Counted from the stretch's first letter, positions 41,430 to 54,223 are shown. The stretch: 64,000 nucleotides of DNA from Ciona intestinalis (GCF_000224145.3 NC_020166.2:7836050-7900049), one strand, 5' to 3'. Numbers and translations are program-made. The notes: generated by a model not told the origin, from the letters alone.

Positions 41430-42750
41430 CACAAATCAAAACTAACTTTGTGCTACACGAACAGGTAAAAAGTTATTTTTTAGCCACACTTTTGTTTCTA
41501 TTAGGTCCGGGGACTAACTTGATAATAATTAAACATAACATGTTTGTCTGTTAGGTGTAGACATAGCGACCATGCTTATTTTCTTTCAACTAAAAGTAAA
41601 TAGGTGTTAACTGTAGTATGTTGTAACAACTGATTTTGTTTTATCACTAGGCTATCGCTATCCTGTCTTTTTATTTAAAATATTTTTAAATGTTCGCTAC
41701 CGTAATCAAGGGGCCAAATAAAGTTAATATTATGCATACATATTGTATTTTGCTGTTTTTGCTATAAGGCATTATGTAGCCTAATATTAAATATAAATTG
41801 CGTTTTGATACGTTTCGTCTGCCATACTACGACACACCATCGGGGTACATTTAAAGTTTTTTTTTAAGTAGAGCTACATATTTATAACAAACATAACATA
41901 TTCTTTATATTAAATAAACAAAATACGTTAAAACCAATGTCGTAAACTGACCAAAACTTCTGATTAAAGTTTAACCAAAAAATAAATTTACCATTTGGGA
42001 ATTCCCGAACACGTGTGATCATAGACATCGTTTATCTGTTTTATTAAATCAGTTTAAAAAATTGCTAGTCCAAGTTTTTTGTTTAAAACCAAGTTATTCG
42101 GACATATCTGTCAATAAATCGTCCTGTAACTATTCAGACGCCTCATTTATTAGTACTTACTGAAAACCTCATTTATTAGTACTTACACCCCTATTTATTT
42201 AATCCACATATGAAGTACCAACATACATTTTCCAGTGATTTATTAAACATTTTTACTAATAAGAAAGCATTACATGCACACACAGATAAAATATATTGCA
42301 TTATATGTTTTAAATTATTCTGAAGGGAATGTTTAATAAACGCTGTAAATTTTCCCAAATATTTGATATTGCGCCGTACAAAGTTGCAAAGAGCATGCTT
42401 TAAAACAGTTATGCATAATTTGTAAACATTTTTGCGGACCAAACTTATATTTTCTATTTTATCGAATGGGATTTATTGCAGCATTGTTTGGGCACCTTAT
42501 AGTTAACTTAACAAGTGGTGTTTTTGTTTCATTTTCCTTGACAAATCCTTTGGTCAATTCTCAAATGCCTACTGGCTTGAAACACTCACTATTTAGTGTT
42601 TTGTGCAAAAACACAGATACCCAAAATAGTGGCAATTTCAAGCATTGCACCACTGGTGTCTAGTTACCAGGCAGTCTCAGAGCAAGCGCTTTATACGTTC
42701 CGCTACAATGCAATAAATGCAGCATATTAACTGGTCGCAAATTGCTGTGG
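41430..42750. other. NLE1 promoter side and UNC93-like 3' UTR
   Basis: NLE1 and the UNC93-like gene are both on the minus strand, so this interval holds the NLE1 promoter and the 3' UTR of the UNC93-like gene. A dispersed-repeat copy (41655-41712, minus) is present; no further gene was recognised. Confidence 0.5.
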
Positions 42751-45700
42751 TTAAGTTGACTGCCTTGCACAAGACCAGTATCGGCCTTTCTTGTCTTTGA
42801 TATACAAGGAACTCAAAAAGAATATATAACCCAGTACTATCATGCATATCATAATGGTAGTTGAAACAACTGGTCTTGTGATTGTACTGATTAAGTATAT
42901 AGAAGAAATACCTGAAAATAGAGAGATAAATTAGTTTAAAATTGCATTACATAACACAATATAGTTACTCACCTATAGACTCCCACATTATTTGTATGGT
43001 AGCTGCAGTGTTTTTGTTTTCAACAAACACAATGTTATAAACACTTGGCTGCTGTGCTTTGATAACTCCTTTGCAGAAACCCAAAACTGCTGACAAAATA
43101 AAGAAAGGCCAGCTCTCCACAACACTAAACAATAAAAAGTAAAGGTTAATCTTATTTTTACACCTTTTAAACTGTATGTTAGTATTTTATACTTAAAAAA
43201 TGATTGAATATGGCTTAGGTATAATCATCTACAAAGTTACCTACTCGGTAACCTAGAAGTATGCACTCGGTATATGAAACAGAACACCCATGTTATAACG
43301 ACTGGTCTTGCCCCACCACAATAGGATAAACAATTACAATTATTTATTTATTCATAATCCAGTTATTTTTATAAACAGAATATTTGCTACAGACAAATTT
43401 ATTGCTTAGTTGGCTTGTTATCTATTAACAACTGAAAGTCTTAGATACAACATCTATTCTTTTTAACTAACACTAATCTTACAATTTTTATTCATGTTTT
43501 ACCAACTGTTTTGTTGTTAACCCCTTCCTTTCTTTTATTAAATAACATGATTTTTGCCATTGTTTTTAAACAGATAATAACAATTATGTTATGTAATATG
43601 TTATGTTATGTCTCTTGCCTGGTATTTGGTGCAGGAGCCCAGAATAACAATATTGCGAAAACTGTTACTTCAAGAAAGGTAACAATTCCAAACAGTTGTG
43701 GATAATCCATACACTTCAGCAACTTAACACTGCAAAAACTCCCACATAACGTTGCAGCTGCATATACAACCATCGTGTATGCTGTGAAGTTTATGCCTGA
43801 AACACACAAGAGAAAGTTACAATTTAAAAAGAGCGTGACTTTACAGGGAATCATTTAAACTCATTACTAAAGGTGATGTAATAAAGTATGTAAAGTAAAA
43901 AGGTTGAAAAAAAAGTTTTTGAAATAAAAAAAGTACATTCGTATAATTAAAAAGGGAATTATTATTATTATAAATATATATATAAATAAAATAAAAAAGT
44001 GCAGTGGTAAAATAAAAAAGTAAAAATTTTATATTAAAATAATAAAGTAGTGAGCTGGAAAATAAAATACAAAACTGTAATAAAAAAAAACGAATTTATA
44101 AAATAAAAAATCAACTTAGTAAAATAAAAACGATAATTAGTACAATAAAAAAGTAAATTTTGAAATTACAAATATTACCAACCCAGAGAGCATGAGACCC
44201 ATGCTGAGTTATAATTGCCCCGATAAAAAGCTTGCATCATTCCAATTTGTAATGTGTTCACCATCATCATGAGAACAACTTTGTCTTTTGTGATCAAAGT
44301 AATAACAGACTTGCACAGAGTAAGCATTGACTCCTGCTTTACAGCTTTGATGTTAGAATTGCATTCAGGTCCCTTGTTTACTTGTTCATACAGACCCACA
44401 CTGCTTTCAGTTAAACTACTTTGATCGTGGTGAACTTCACTCTCTCCTTCCCAGTAAACTGAGTTTTCTGTAGAAAATTTGTTAAAATTATTTAAAAGGA
44501 AAATAGCTTTTTAGGTGTATAATTATTTAAACAAATAATTGACTAATTTTCTTTCATATAAAACTTTGTTTAAATTGTTATAAAAATAATAAGAAACTGC
44601 TATTTAAACTTTTTTTGATAAAAAAGTTGACCGTCTTTCGTGTTAAAAAACTATAAATGTACTTAGTAAAACAAAATGTAGTCGTGATAAATGAAAATGT
44701 ATTAAGTATGTTGTGGCAATTGTGTTTAGATACTTGTTGTTTTTATTTGTAAGCATGATTAGCAACTGTTCTTTTATCACTTTATCCTTTATTTCGTGTT
44801 AACTATTCTTTAGATTTTGCTACCGCAATCAAATAGACAAATAAAAAGTAATATTATTATGGTATTTAATGCTTAAGTTAAAACAGTTTAAATTTACCTT
44901 TAGGCTCTTCAACGTCATCAATACATATACACATCATAAACCCACAGAAATGAAAAAGTAGAAAAACTGCTAACATTGTATATAATAACACTTGGGAAAG
45001 CTGTTGGTTTGTAGTTGGTGTACTAGACTTCAAATTGTCAAATGTAACTCCGCATTTTGGTTCCACACTAATAGGAATATTAGTGTTTGTATCCTCCTGC
45101 TTAAAATAATAACAGATAGTGAGGCCAATCCATCTTACATTTTTTTACATATTTAGTATATCACACAACAAAATAAAAAAATATATATACAATTAGTTTT
45201 GTAGTCACAAGTTTTATTTTAAATGAAAATTATAATTTAAATGAAAAAGTAAATTGAATGTGCATGAATAAATGAATGCATGAAACTTAGCTATCCTTGC
45301 AAAAAAACAACAGTCGTTAGATCACCGGTGTTTTGTTTCACACACCTCATGTCCGCTTACAGGTTTATGTTACCACATATGTAACTTTTTGGATAATTTT
45401 TTTTGGTAATATTTTTCATACTTACTGGTGCTGCAGATATATTCAAATTGAGTGTAGAATTGGACTGCTTTGACTCAACCACGTTAGTTGAGAAAAGAAC
45501 AGACAAAAGAATCATTCCTGCCAGATATGCACAGCTAATTATGGAATAAAAAATGCTGAAAAACTTAGCAGCATGAAGTGTCTGGCTTTTTGTTGAAGTT
45601 CTGGCAAAGAGTTTTGAAAGATCAATAATGTAGACCAAGCAGGCAGGCCACATAACCGCCCCTCCTGCCCCAACAAAGGCTGCAGCTGGTATCAAGGTGT

Positions 45701-46301
45701 AGTCTCGTGGGTAAAAATTTGCTGAAATATATATTGTTTTTTTAAACAGCGAAAAAAAGTATAGAATTTAATAATTTGATATGAGTGTAATTTATTTATA
45801 CTTGCCTGGCGAGGTAATGACAGTCATTATAACATGGTTGTTATGTTTCACACAACTTATTTCCTTATACAAAGTTATCATATATGTAACTTAAGTAAAT
45901 GTTTTTTTAATTTATTATTTTTTTTTTATATTAAACTGCTGACAATATCCCATACAATTACCAAAATCTCACCCAAAGTGTAGGGAACATAGGAGAGTGC
46001 GCCAGCTAAAATACATCTTTTGCTTCCGAATTTGCTAATTACCAATGGGGCAAGAAATAGCGACGACAAGACCGCAATAATGTAAACTGTAGCTAAAGAA
46101 CTTGTTCCTGCTGCTTGGTTGAACGAGCTTTGAACGGCTGCAAACAAACCATAAAGGTATCGCTTTACACTCCATACGTACTTAAATTGCAAAGGGAAAG
46201 ACGACCTTACCTTCAAGGGGCAAATAAGCCGACATATTTGTCAAAATACCAAACGATAACAGTAAAAGATTCCTGTGACATCTAAACTTAGTTGACACCA
46301 T
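42751..46301 (-). CDS. unc93: UNC93-like multi-pass membrane protein
   Basis: Member of the UNC93 branch of the major facilitator superfamily; UNC93A/B relatives are channel regulators or trafficking partners rather than proven transporters. Eight minus-strand exons: 46301-46211, 46137-45973, 45721-45426, 45096-44898, 44467-44183, 43796-43619, 43124-42973 and 42911-42751. They sum to 1,527 nt for 508 residues. Landmarks are NLLLLSFGILTNMSAYLPLEG and AVQSSFNQAAGTSSLATVYI, then LVISKFGSKRCILAGALSYV, YTLANFYPRDYTLIPAAAFV and GAVMWPACLVY. Later come NYNSAWVSCSLGINF, WPFFILSAVLGFCKGVIKAQQPSVYN and VENKNTAATIQIMWE. About eleven to twelve hydrophobic segments are visible. The loop in exons 3-5 has several N-x-S/T sites. 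The exon 6 donor is GC (AG|GCAAGA) rather than GT; a GT donor that keeps the frame was not found. It is closer in style to UNC93A than UNC93B, but the paralogue is not settled. Confidence 0.92.
43215..43375 (+). repeat. SINE fragment
   Basis: ATCTACAAAGTTACCTACTCGG, GCACTCGGTATATGAAACAGAACACCC, GTTATAACGACTGGTCTTGCC, then TTATTTATTCAT. In UNC93-like intron 6. Confidence 0.65.
43880..44175. repeat. A-rich low-complexity tract
   Basis: Irregular repetition of AAAATAAAAAAGT-type units over about 300 bp, in the UNC93-like intron between exons 5 and 6. Confidence 0.75.
45265..45420 (-). repeat. SINE fragment
   Basis: AATGAATGCATGAAACTTAGCTATCCTTGC then GTTTTGTTTCACACACCTCATGTCCGCTTACAGG. In UNC93-like intron 3. 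A second, weaker copy lies in intron 2 at 45780-45890. Confidence 0.6.
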
Positions 46302-46529
46302 TGCTACTAAAACAAGTTAAAGTCCACGATGTTTTGCATGCAATATCTAAATATGGATAAAAGTGGTTAAAATGAAGCAGTGTCTCACCAAAAGCTAGTA
46401 AACCTAACTAACTTCCTTTACTTGCTACAATGCGGGCAAATAAAAAGTTTAAAAAACTAAATGTACAAAGGAGAAAAAGTTTGGCACGTGCACAGTCGCA
46501 CGGCAAATTAAAGTGTATATTGACTTTAC

Positions 46530-46808
46530 ATGATGTCATTTAACCGCAATGACGTGCTCAGTGACATAGTAAAACAGCCGGCGCCTCGGAAGTGCAAAAG
46601 CCGATTTAAACCAATAAACTGTGTAATTGAATTTGCGTTCGGTGTCGATAAGCGCGTAATACAGCTTGAGTATTCTCAATCTAACGAAACTGATTCCAAT
46701 GTATGCCTTTACAGTATCAGCTTTTCGAATTTTACAAGCGCATTGCCAGCAGAGTATACTGCGGTTTTACGCATTGAATCATCACCTAAAGCCCCGGGGG
46801 AAAACTGA
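46530..46808 (+). CDS. Unsupported 92-codon ORF divergent from UNC93-like gene
   Basis: Starts MMSFNRNDVLSDIVKQPAPR about 230 bp from the UNC93-like start codon on the opposite strand, so a shared promoter is conceivable. Composition is protein-like, with few low-complexity stretches, but there is no recognisable domain, signal peptide or membrane segment. A chance ORF remains likely. Confidence 0.2.
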   Translation: MMSFNRNDVLSDIVKQPAPRKCKSRFKPINCVIEFAFGVDKRVIQLEYSQSNETDSNVCLYSISFSNFTSALPAEYTAVLRIESSPKAPGEN

Positions 46809-47245
46809 AAGAAAGAACAAATGTAACTCTATGTATTGGCGAAGTTATAGCTTATGTTACTCAATTTTTATGTGTATTACATACGCCAACACGTATCGCG
46901 ATCAGAAAAAGAATTAAAGATCAAAGTATTGCGTAAACCTGACTCTCAGTGTACGTGATCTTTTCTCGATGTGGATTAAACAAAGTAACCAATAAACCGC
47001 GCTTAAACGCTGCCAAAGTCACGCGCACTTCGTTCGTTGAACCTGATAATGATGACGCAATAGTCTCATGACGTGTAACGATACCATACATGGTATAGCC
47101 ATGCTTTAAAACATTATGTTAGCACTGGCTAATAGAATACAAAATAAAACTTCAATTTCCTGCAGCACATTAAAATTAATACTAGGTATAACTGAATTCC
47201 CTGCTCTACTGTGTTATCGTAATATATACTTAGTATATAGGCTAA

Positions 47246-47437
47246 AGTAGGTTGGGGTAAGATAGATGCGGTAGCACCTTATATCCCACATTTTTTAATC
47301 AAGATTTTTTACAATTAACAATAATACTCTTGAGACGTGAGGTTACGGTCATATATTTCTGTAATTATTCTTTGTTTACTACCAAATGCGACGATAAATA
47401 AGAATGAAATATGTACCATCTTACCCCAGCCTACTAG
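47246..47437 (+). mobile_element. MITE copy 23, forward, diverged
   Basis: Ends AAGTAGGTTGGGGTAAGATA and CCATCTTACCCCAGCCTACT; interior recognisable by CTTTGTTTACTACCAAATGC. Confidence 0.78.
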
Positions 47438-47685
47438 AGAAGTAAACCTGATTGTAATATAACATCTGGCTCAACAAAAGAAACTGACCTTTAATATGGT
47501 TTTAAACTTCACGCTTCTTTGTTCATAATAGCAATGAAGCTACGTCCGAGGTTACGGTATAATGCACTTAAAAGCTTTTCATTGTACACTACACTGCTTG
47601 TTTGATCATTGTCATATATATATTGCTATCACGTAAAACAGCGGATACTGCTTTTGCCTCGGGCACACACAAACCACTTCAACAT

Positions 47686-47898
47686 ATATAGTAGGGTGGG
47701 CAAAATGGGACATCTTTTTCTATTTTTTGTTTGTTTGATTTTTTTCGCCGCATTAGATTAGAAACTAAAAAATTCAAAGAATTATAAAGCCGTATCCACA
47801 CGGCTTCCATAGACCGTAGTTAATAATCTAAAACACGATCATTAAAATTTGGATATTATGTGCTAAGGTGTCCCATCTTACCTGAAAGTACTGTATAT
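47686..47898 (+). mobile_element. MITE copy 24, reverse
   Basis: Left end ATATAGTAGGGTGGGCAAAA; right end partly lost after CCCATCTTACC. Slightly longer than typical because of T-rich expansion near the left end. Confidence 0.82.
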
Positions 47899-47984
47899 AC
47901 GGCCTTTACTGTATACTGTTATTGTATTTTTATTGTTTAAGTAAGTATATCAAAAGTATAACGCTATACGCGCCTTATTTAGAA

Positions 47985-48130
47985 CAGTGTTTTGAGCGTC
48001 TGCAACCCCATAACCTAAGAACTTGGGTTCGATGCTGACACCCTGGACGTATAGCAAAAATACCCTTTCCAACTCAGTTGTCATGATGAGGTGTCTAAAT
48101 TGGCAGCCATACTTAAAGTAATCACTCTCG
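47985..48130 (+). repeat. SINE head fragment
   Basis: GGGTTCGATGCTGACACC (B-box-like) then AACTCAGTTG and GTCTAAATTGGCAGCCATACTTAAA, the head and body modules. Confidence 0.6.
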
Positions 48131-48169
48131 AAATTTCTTACAAAACAAATATTTTGATATGTGTCCGGA

Positions 48170-48600
48170 CCGTGACACAGTGATTGGCGCGTCTGCTTTA
48201 AGTTCGGAGGTTATAGAGGTTTAAGGCTTGCCACTGTTATATGCTATGGTCGTATGTGTCCTTGGGCAAGATACTTCACGGATTTGACTCAACAATGAAT
48301 AATTGAACGTAACTACTAACTTTACCCTTGCGAGCCCGAAAAACTACAGCAGTCGTTAAACATGGGTGTTCTGTTTCATACACGTCGTACCAGCTAACGA
48401 GTGACCAAGTACTTTGTTGGTGTTTTTTGAGGCGGGGATTTTTTCAATTTTTATGTATGACTGATAATTTGGACAACCCATTAGTGACCACTGAGTTGGA
48501 GCAATCATTAAGTGTCTTGCCCAGGAACACATATTTCTAAAATAGTAGCTGCGAAGAGTCTTGAACCCATGTATAAGTTACATTCGTCTGTTCATTCATA
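48170..48600. repeat. Two abutting SINE copies, opposite orientation
   Basis: 48170-48300 shows a head with CACAGTGATTGGCGCGTCTGC and GTGTCCTTGGGCAAGATACTTC in plus orientation. 48315-48560 shows TACTAACTTTACCCTTGCGAG, TTTCATACACGTCGTACCAGC and CAATCATTAAGTGTCTTGCCCAGGAACAC in minus orientation. Confidence 0.65.
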
Positions 48601-48717
48601 ATCTTTAGATGGTATCTATCGCCACCTTGAGGCTAAGTTACCTCAACCGAACAGACACTAAAAGAAGCCAAAGCACACAAACAGTTCTAGAAAGGTAATT
48701 TAGAACGGATTTCGAGA

Positions 48718-48909
48718 TGTAGGACAGTTGGGAGACATGGGTAACCGTTTCATTTTATTTTCCCGTCTCCTTTGGTGATAAGCAAAGAAAATTTAAAGAA
48801 TCATAAACCCTTTTCTCTCCTATATACTGTTGTTAATTATTTAAAACACAAACAGGATAACTGAATATTATCTGCTAAAGTTGTCCCATTTTACCCCACA
48901 GTATTATAT
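48718..48909 (+). mobile_element. MITE copy 25, reverse, diverged
   Basis: Left end decayed (AGGACAGTTGGGAGACATGG); right end CCCATTTTACCCCACAGTAT. Confidence 0.65.
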
Positions 48910-49151
48910 ACTGTGTTAATTATCTAACAATAACTGTTTTCTCGTCGTACATTACGGCGAAAACTGTGATGAAGTAATAATGGTTGCAACACGTACAACA
49001 CATATGATGGCATAAAAGATAAATATTTAATTTATTAATCACGCAGATGTGGGGTTTAGGAACATTGAACAAAATTTGTCAACAAAAATAAATACACTGG
49101 TGTACTTGCTCTTCATCGGTTATACGGTATAACTGCAAATTAAAGCGGAAA

Positions 49152-49967
49152 ATGTGCCGTACAAATTCGATCACGTTTGTTTTGTTATGTCTGATATTTT
49201 GTATAGGCTGTGGTACTGCAGCCTCTGGCATGTCGACACGTGCATACACCGTCAGAGGTAATCCGTTCTTTCCAGCATGTTTATATCTCTGCTACTGCTA
49301 CCATTATTGGCGTGTGTGTTCTTGGGTAAGATTTAGCGGCATTTGCTTAAACCCGGCGGTGGCTTACAGATTCTTTAAATTGTGTTACATTACAAAACAA
49401 TAGGCACCAACAAAGCTATATATACTGTTTGAAACGAGGTGTATGAAACAGAACACCCATGTTATAACCCCGCCGCGAGTATAAATAAGTTACATTCATT
49501 TTTTGATGTCTCATCCTGTGCCAGTAATTGGTTCGAGTCGCTTCGACGTGTCCTAATCTAAAGTTGCAATTACACGCTGCAATTGAAATCACTTTGTAAA
49601 ATTATGGTTTGTGTTATGTATATAGGTCTGGAGCTATGTTTTCTTTTTATATGATGGTAAACAAAGAATATTTACAGAAGAATTACACGAGTACATTGTA
49701 TCCCCTTTGTCTCAAAAAGAGCGTTGGTTATAATATAAAACGCGATAAGAAAATATGGGAAAATACGTGCTGGCGGAATTCATCTTGCCACACATTACCA
49801 TAATACAGGAACTTGTTCTACCTTATGCACAGGTCTCAATTTACAATTTTATATTAAAGCCATGTGTTCGGTATCTAAGTGCGTTTCATGTTTGTCTGAT
49901 CTCGTTAAATTAGAAGGTTTGTCTCTTATATGTTGCAGTGCGTGGGAATTACTTTTACCTTAAGTAA
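49152..49967 (+). CDS. Candidate small secreted peptide, 3 exons
   Basis: Exons 49152-49257, 49833-49916 and 49939-49967 join in frame (phases 1, 1) to a 72-residue product. The first exon encodes a convincing signal peptide: MCRTNSITFVLLCLIFCIGC followed by GTAASG, a likely cleavage region. Exon 2 encodes GLNLQFYIKAMCSVSKCVSC and more, giving three closely spaced cysteines. Exon 3 ends RGNYFYLK. The three-exon model was pieced together from splice-like sites and reading frame only; the 22-bp second intron (49917-49938) is too short for normal splicing, which counts against that junction. The signal-peptide exon is the best-supported part. No hormone or toxin family was recognised. Confidence 0.28.
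49600..49745 (+). mobile_element. Degraded MITE remnant, reverse
   Basis: TTTTATATGATGGTAAACAAAGAATATTTACAG and the following AAGAATTACACGAGTACATTGTATCCCC correspond to the reverse-orientation interior; ends are not preserved. Confidence 0.45.
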
Positions 49968-50679
49968 CATTTTGGTATCTCATACCTCTCATATACCTGG
50001 CAATTGAAATCAGATAAATTTATCATCATTACGGCGTCAAAACAGAACATTTCTCATTACCTCAATTGACCCCGCATGAAAAGTATGTTTTGGGTTTAAA
50101 ATATTTACCTTGTTAGTTTAAACAGCTAGAGTGGGCCTGGCCAACTGTGCTGCTTCTGGGCCATGTCACCGAGCTACACTATTTGTCGTTGGTTCTCATA
50201 TGATCCCTTAAACTTGGCCGAGGGAAGCTTTTATGTTGACAGATACCTCGAAAGTTTACATTAAAACCATCTCACAACTTGGCTTATTCATTGGTAATTT
50301 TTCCATGAAAGCCGACAGATGCCGGTAGGATTAAAAAATGCATAAACAATGACATTGCAAAAGGGCACTAAGGGTAGATTGAAACAAAAGGACTCTTGTT
50401 ACATAATCTGCGACAAAAATGCAGCCAAACCAGCAACGTAATTATAGTTATCGGCATTTTACGCTATATAGACTATCGGTATATGTTTATTTGTGGGTGA
50501 TTTCACAATAAAAGGCTGCGGATAGTATGATTGGTTTAATGATATGCCTCTCAAAACGCTGGTGCAAAGATCTTAAACCGACGGTTTATTTTGCAGTTTA
50601 GTTATCAGATCTATTGGCATAAATCTCCGTGCTGTGAAACAACCCAACACGACCTTTCCGTCTTTGTTTAATGAGTTTA

Positions 50680-50768
50680 CATTGTAGGACGGGACACCTT
50701 TAGAATAAAATATGGAATAAAAGGAAAATAGAATAAAAAGTGTCCCATCTTTCCCCACCCTAATACGC
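50680..50768 (+). mobile_element. Short MITE deletion derivative
   Basis: Only about 90 bp: a left end (GTAGGACGGGACACCTTTAG) joined almost directly to the right part (GGAAAATAGAATAAAAAGTG...CCCATCTTTCCCCACCCTAA). Confidence 0.72.
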
Positions 50769-51537
50769 GAACTGCAACACAGTCTAATCAGTAAATGTAT
50801 ATTTCGTTTGGTGGCGTATATCTTAGCGATAATCACTGCATACGTTTACTTAATGTGGTATCGTAGTTACCATATGATGGTTTTACCTAACGCTGTATAT
50901 ACGCTGGTAAAGCAAAAAAGTGAAAATAATTAATCTCGTTATGTGCTTGATTACGTTGTGTTTATTAAGCAACAATGGCTGTCGAAAAGTAAAGTTACTT
51001 TGTTTAAAATTGGTATACATAATGCTGATGAAACAATAAAAAAAATCCCAGCCTGTGATTTAGCAGAAACATTTATAATAAAAACAAACTGTGTCCAAAG
51101 TATAGTTTATTCCGAATCGGCATAAATGGCATATCACTTGACATATAATCTTTTTAATATCGAAAATGCCTCCGGGTGCTTTTAGGTATAAATGCTACTG
51201 CGGTAAAAGGATGAAACTTTAGATGGAAAATGCAGAATGTCATCGCAGAAAAACGTGTCTACTGGTACCAACAACAAAACCCCATTAAAAAACCACAGAT
51301 CCGCCCACGGTTGTCCCTATAGTTTACAATTTTCTTGAATTCAGTCGTAGTTTCTGTGTTTTGGGCACAATAACAATGTGTGCCCAAAATCGCATTTTGG
51401 TTTATATGGCTTACTTTGTCAATTAAGCCGGTGGTTCGGCTAGAGTATTATTTTTTGTTTTTTACAAATATTTTCGTACCACTTACATAGAGCAAACATG
51501 GTAAATCAGCAGTGTTTAAATAGTGTGGTTTACTTCA

Positions 51538-51732
51538 TATAGTATTGTGAGCTAAGATAGGACACCTTTAGCACATAATATTCAAATATCACGATCGTGT
51601 TTAAAACAGTTTAACGGTCTATGGAAACCGTGAGAATACGGTTTTATATTTTTTTAATATTTTTTTGTTTACCACCAAATTGAACAAGAAAATAAAATGA
51701 AAATTGTCCCGTTTTCCTCCACCCTATACTGT
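51538..51732 (+). mobile_element. MITE copy 27, forward
   Basis: Ends ATAGTATTGTGAGCTAAGAT and CCCGTTTTCCTCCACCCTAT. A second, weaker copy follows almost at once. Confidence 0.78.
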
Positions 51733-51737
51733 TTATA

Positions 51738-51912
51738 TTAGGGGGGCAAGACGATCCGTGTTTTTGTTTCATTTTGTTGTCCCATTTGGTAGGAAATGAA
51801 GAAATTTAACAAAAAAATAACCGTACGAAAGCTTACGAAATCGTTGCTAAGTTAAAAACACGATTATATGGGATGGTATGTGCTATGGGTGTTTATCTTA
51901 CGCCACTATAAC
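51738..51912 (+). mobile_element. MITE copy 28, reverse, diverged
   Basis: GGGGGGCAAGACGATCCG then TTGTCCCATTTGGTAGGAAATG; right end TTTATCTTACGCCACTAT. Confidence 0.6.
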
Positions 51913-51999
51913 TGCCATTCATGCTTGATGTAATACCAAACCTATAAAAATCACGAACGTCGTAGTCAAAGTAATTTTCATGGACCAAAAGATTTCAGT

Positions 52000-54000
52000 T
52001 ATAATGATACGAACCAACGCAGGCTATATTGAACCATTATTTACTCCGAAGAAAATGTTTCATTATTATGCGAGGTGAAGTTGAAATTATCCTTCATTCC
52101 GACTGCGAGTAAAACGCCTGGGGTGGTTTGAGCGACACCAGTCGTTAGTACAATCCTCCAACGCCGCAGGCAAGCGCAAACGGCTGTTGATGGTTTATAG
52201 GCGTCGTATCGTTTGAGGGTAATCTTTAATATACAGAACAACAATACTTTATAATTTCCGAGACGTACGTCATGCCTGCCTGTTAGGCATCAGTTAAACC
52301 CATTCCCATGAAGTTTGTTACGGAGCGTTTTTTTTTCTCAGAAGCAGAAACCACAAGCACCTTTTTCCGTAAATCCAAAGTCGTTTATTCTTTCTTCGCA
52401 ACGCTGGGTTAGGTCGAACACGTCGGTGTGTTATAAAGACGACATCCACATTTTTGTCATAGAGTTGATATTTCCAAGATTAAGTAACTCTCTCACGGGC
52501 ATCACATCTCAAGCTTGCATTTGTCGTTCCCACACAATTTGCCTCAGCAACTTTTGCGGATCGAGTAGGAGCTTACCGCGCCACAACACATCTTAACCTG
52601 CATATCCTTTCTGCCAAATTTGCCATAAAATAAAGCCACAGACAAATATATTTCACAGATTATTCGTTTGCCTGTTACTGGCAGTGCTGCAGAATACGAA
52701 ATGACTGCGATTGGCGACACCGAGCTCCTTGTTAAACCTGTATGTCAGGATATGCCATGAAAGCAGTCAGTCAACTTTCGCGCTGTAAGCTGAAACCAAA
52801 GGCTATATAGGTTTATGTCCGAATTACGATTGATTTAAAGCATAATATCAAGTATTTAATTTATTTTGTTTTGTTTTACATTGGATCAAAAACCACCCGA
52901 ATGCTAATGTGGAAACTGTGTTCTCTAAAACTGTCTGGGTTTTCTTTTGTTTATTTATTAAACCGAATTTAGTTGCTTTTGTTTAACGTTTGCCAATATG
53001 CAAAACATATTTATATTTGCGTTTTATTTTTTTTAGTGGTGTCTTATGGCATACACTCGTGTTCTTCGGTGTGAATTGTTATTGCGATTTGTCAACGGTG
53101 TAAATGCACTCCGATAGTTAGTCGTTGCAATTCTATCGTCCAGTAGTAATCAAAAATTTCAATAAATAGTCGTTCTTGAGTCGTCTGGAGAATTTACAAA
53201 GCAGCCGGCAATTACTGCTAGCAAGCGCGAGAGCGCGAACGAAGAAGTTCAGCAAGCTAGTTTCTGTAGCGCGGTCTATGTTGTCATTACGATTAATCTT
53301 TTTCGTTTTCTGAATAGCGTTAGCCGGCTTACTGCAAGATTTCGCAACGAATTTGCGGATGAATTGCAGCAAGGGAAAGCTATACAAGTGTCAGTTCTAA
53401 ACCCAAACCTAGAATATGGCTCTACGTGAACAGGACTTCACCGAGATGTAAGTAGACTATCATGTTAGATACTGAAGCTTTCTATATTAGATTACACGCT
53501 GTATATTCCATATGTGTACATTGTACAGTGCTAACAGTAATCTAATTTTATTGTTTGTATATATTGATATTAACTTACAACTGTACCTGTCTCGCCTAAA
53601 GATATGTCTTTAAATGAGTCTGTGACGTAATAGTACATTACGAAACACATAATACCCGGTAATTTATGAAATGGGTATTAATTCCGTAAAGAACTGTTTA
53701 TTAGGTAAAATGCTATATATATACTGTTTTTTTGAGTGTTTTTTTTGTTTTTATTTTAAGTTACATTTGTAAACGGCCATTGGCGCATTCCTGTCTTTTG
53801 TGTGGGAGCTGTGTAGATTGGTTGATTGTGTGGGCGTATTTTTACAAACACTTTGTTTAAATTAAATAAGTTGCTTCTGGGTTGAGTATATACGAGGTCC
53901 TACATTTATAAAAAGAAGAAAACGCTTTATTTAATACATTATAATATATATGCATGTACAATATTTGTTTCAACATGTTAACTTATGTTCAATGTGCCAT
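52000..54000. other. Intergenic; possible isolated first exon at 53416
   Basis: ORFs at 52041-52244 (minus) and 52315-52596 (plus) have no recognised domain. At 53416-53447 an ATG-initiated stretch (MALREQDFTE) ends at a good donor (GAGAT|GTAAGT) in phase 2, after a CG-containing, promoter-like segment around 53215-53340. Its phase does not fit exon 2 of the transcription-factor gene at 61662, and no partner exon was found. Confidence 0.25.
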
Positions 54001-54014
54001 ATATGCTAGTAAAG

Positions 54015-54223
54015 TTATAGTAGGGTGAAGAAAGATAGGACTTGTTTTCATTCACTTTTTTCTCGTCCCCTTTGTTACTAAGCAGATAATATTATCAGAA
54101 TTTTGACCCGTATCCTCGCGACTCTGAATCAGCGTTGGTATTTGTAAAAAGCGCAATCATGAAACATGAGATGTATATGCCTATAAGAGCTAACGGTATT
54201 CATTTTATCCCACAGTACTATAA
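54015..54223 (+). mobile_element. MITE copy 29, reverse
   Basis: Left end TTATAGTAGGGTGAAGAAAG; right end decayed (TTTTATCCCACAGTACTAT). Confidence 0.75.

Larger units (their letters stand above)
46920..49140. other. Intergenic, repeat-rich
   Basis: Holds three MITE copies and two SINE copies, listed separately; no gene recognised. Confidence 0.5.
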
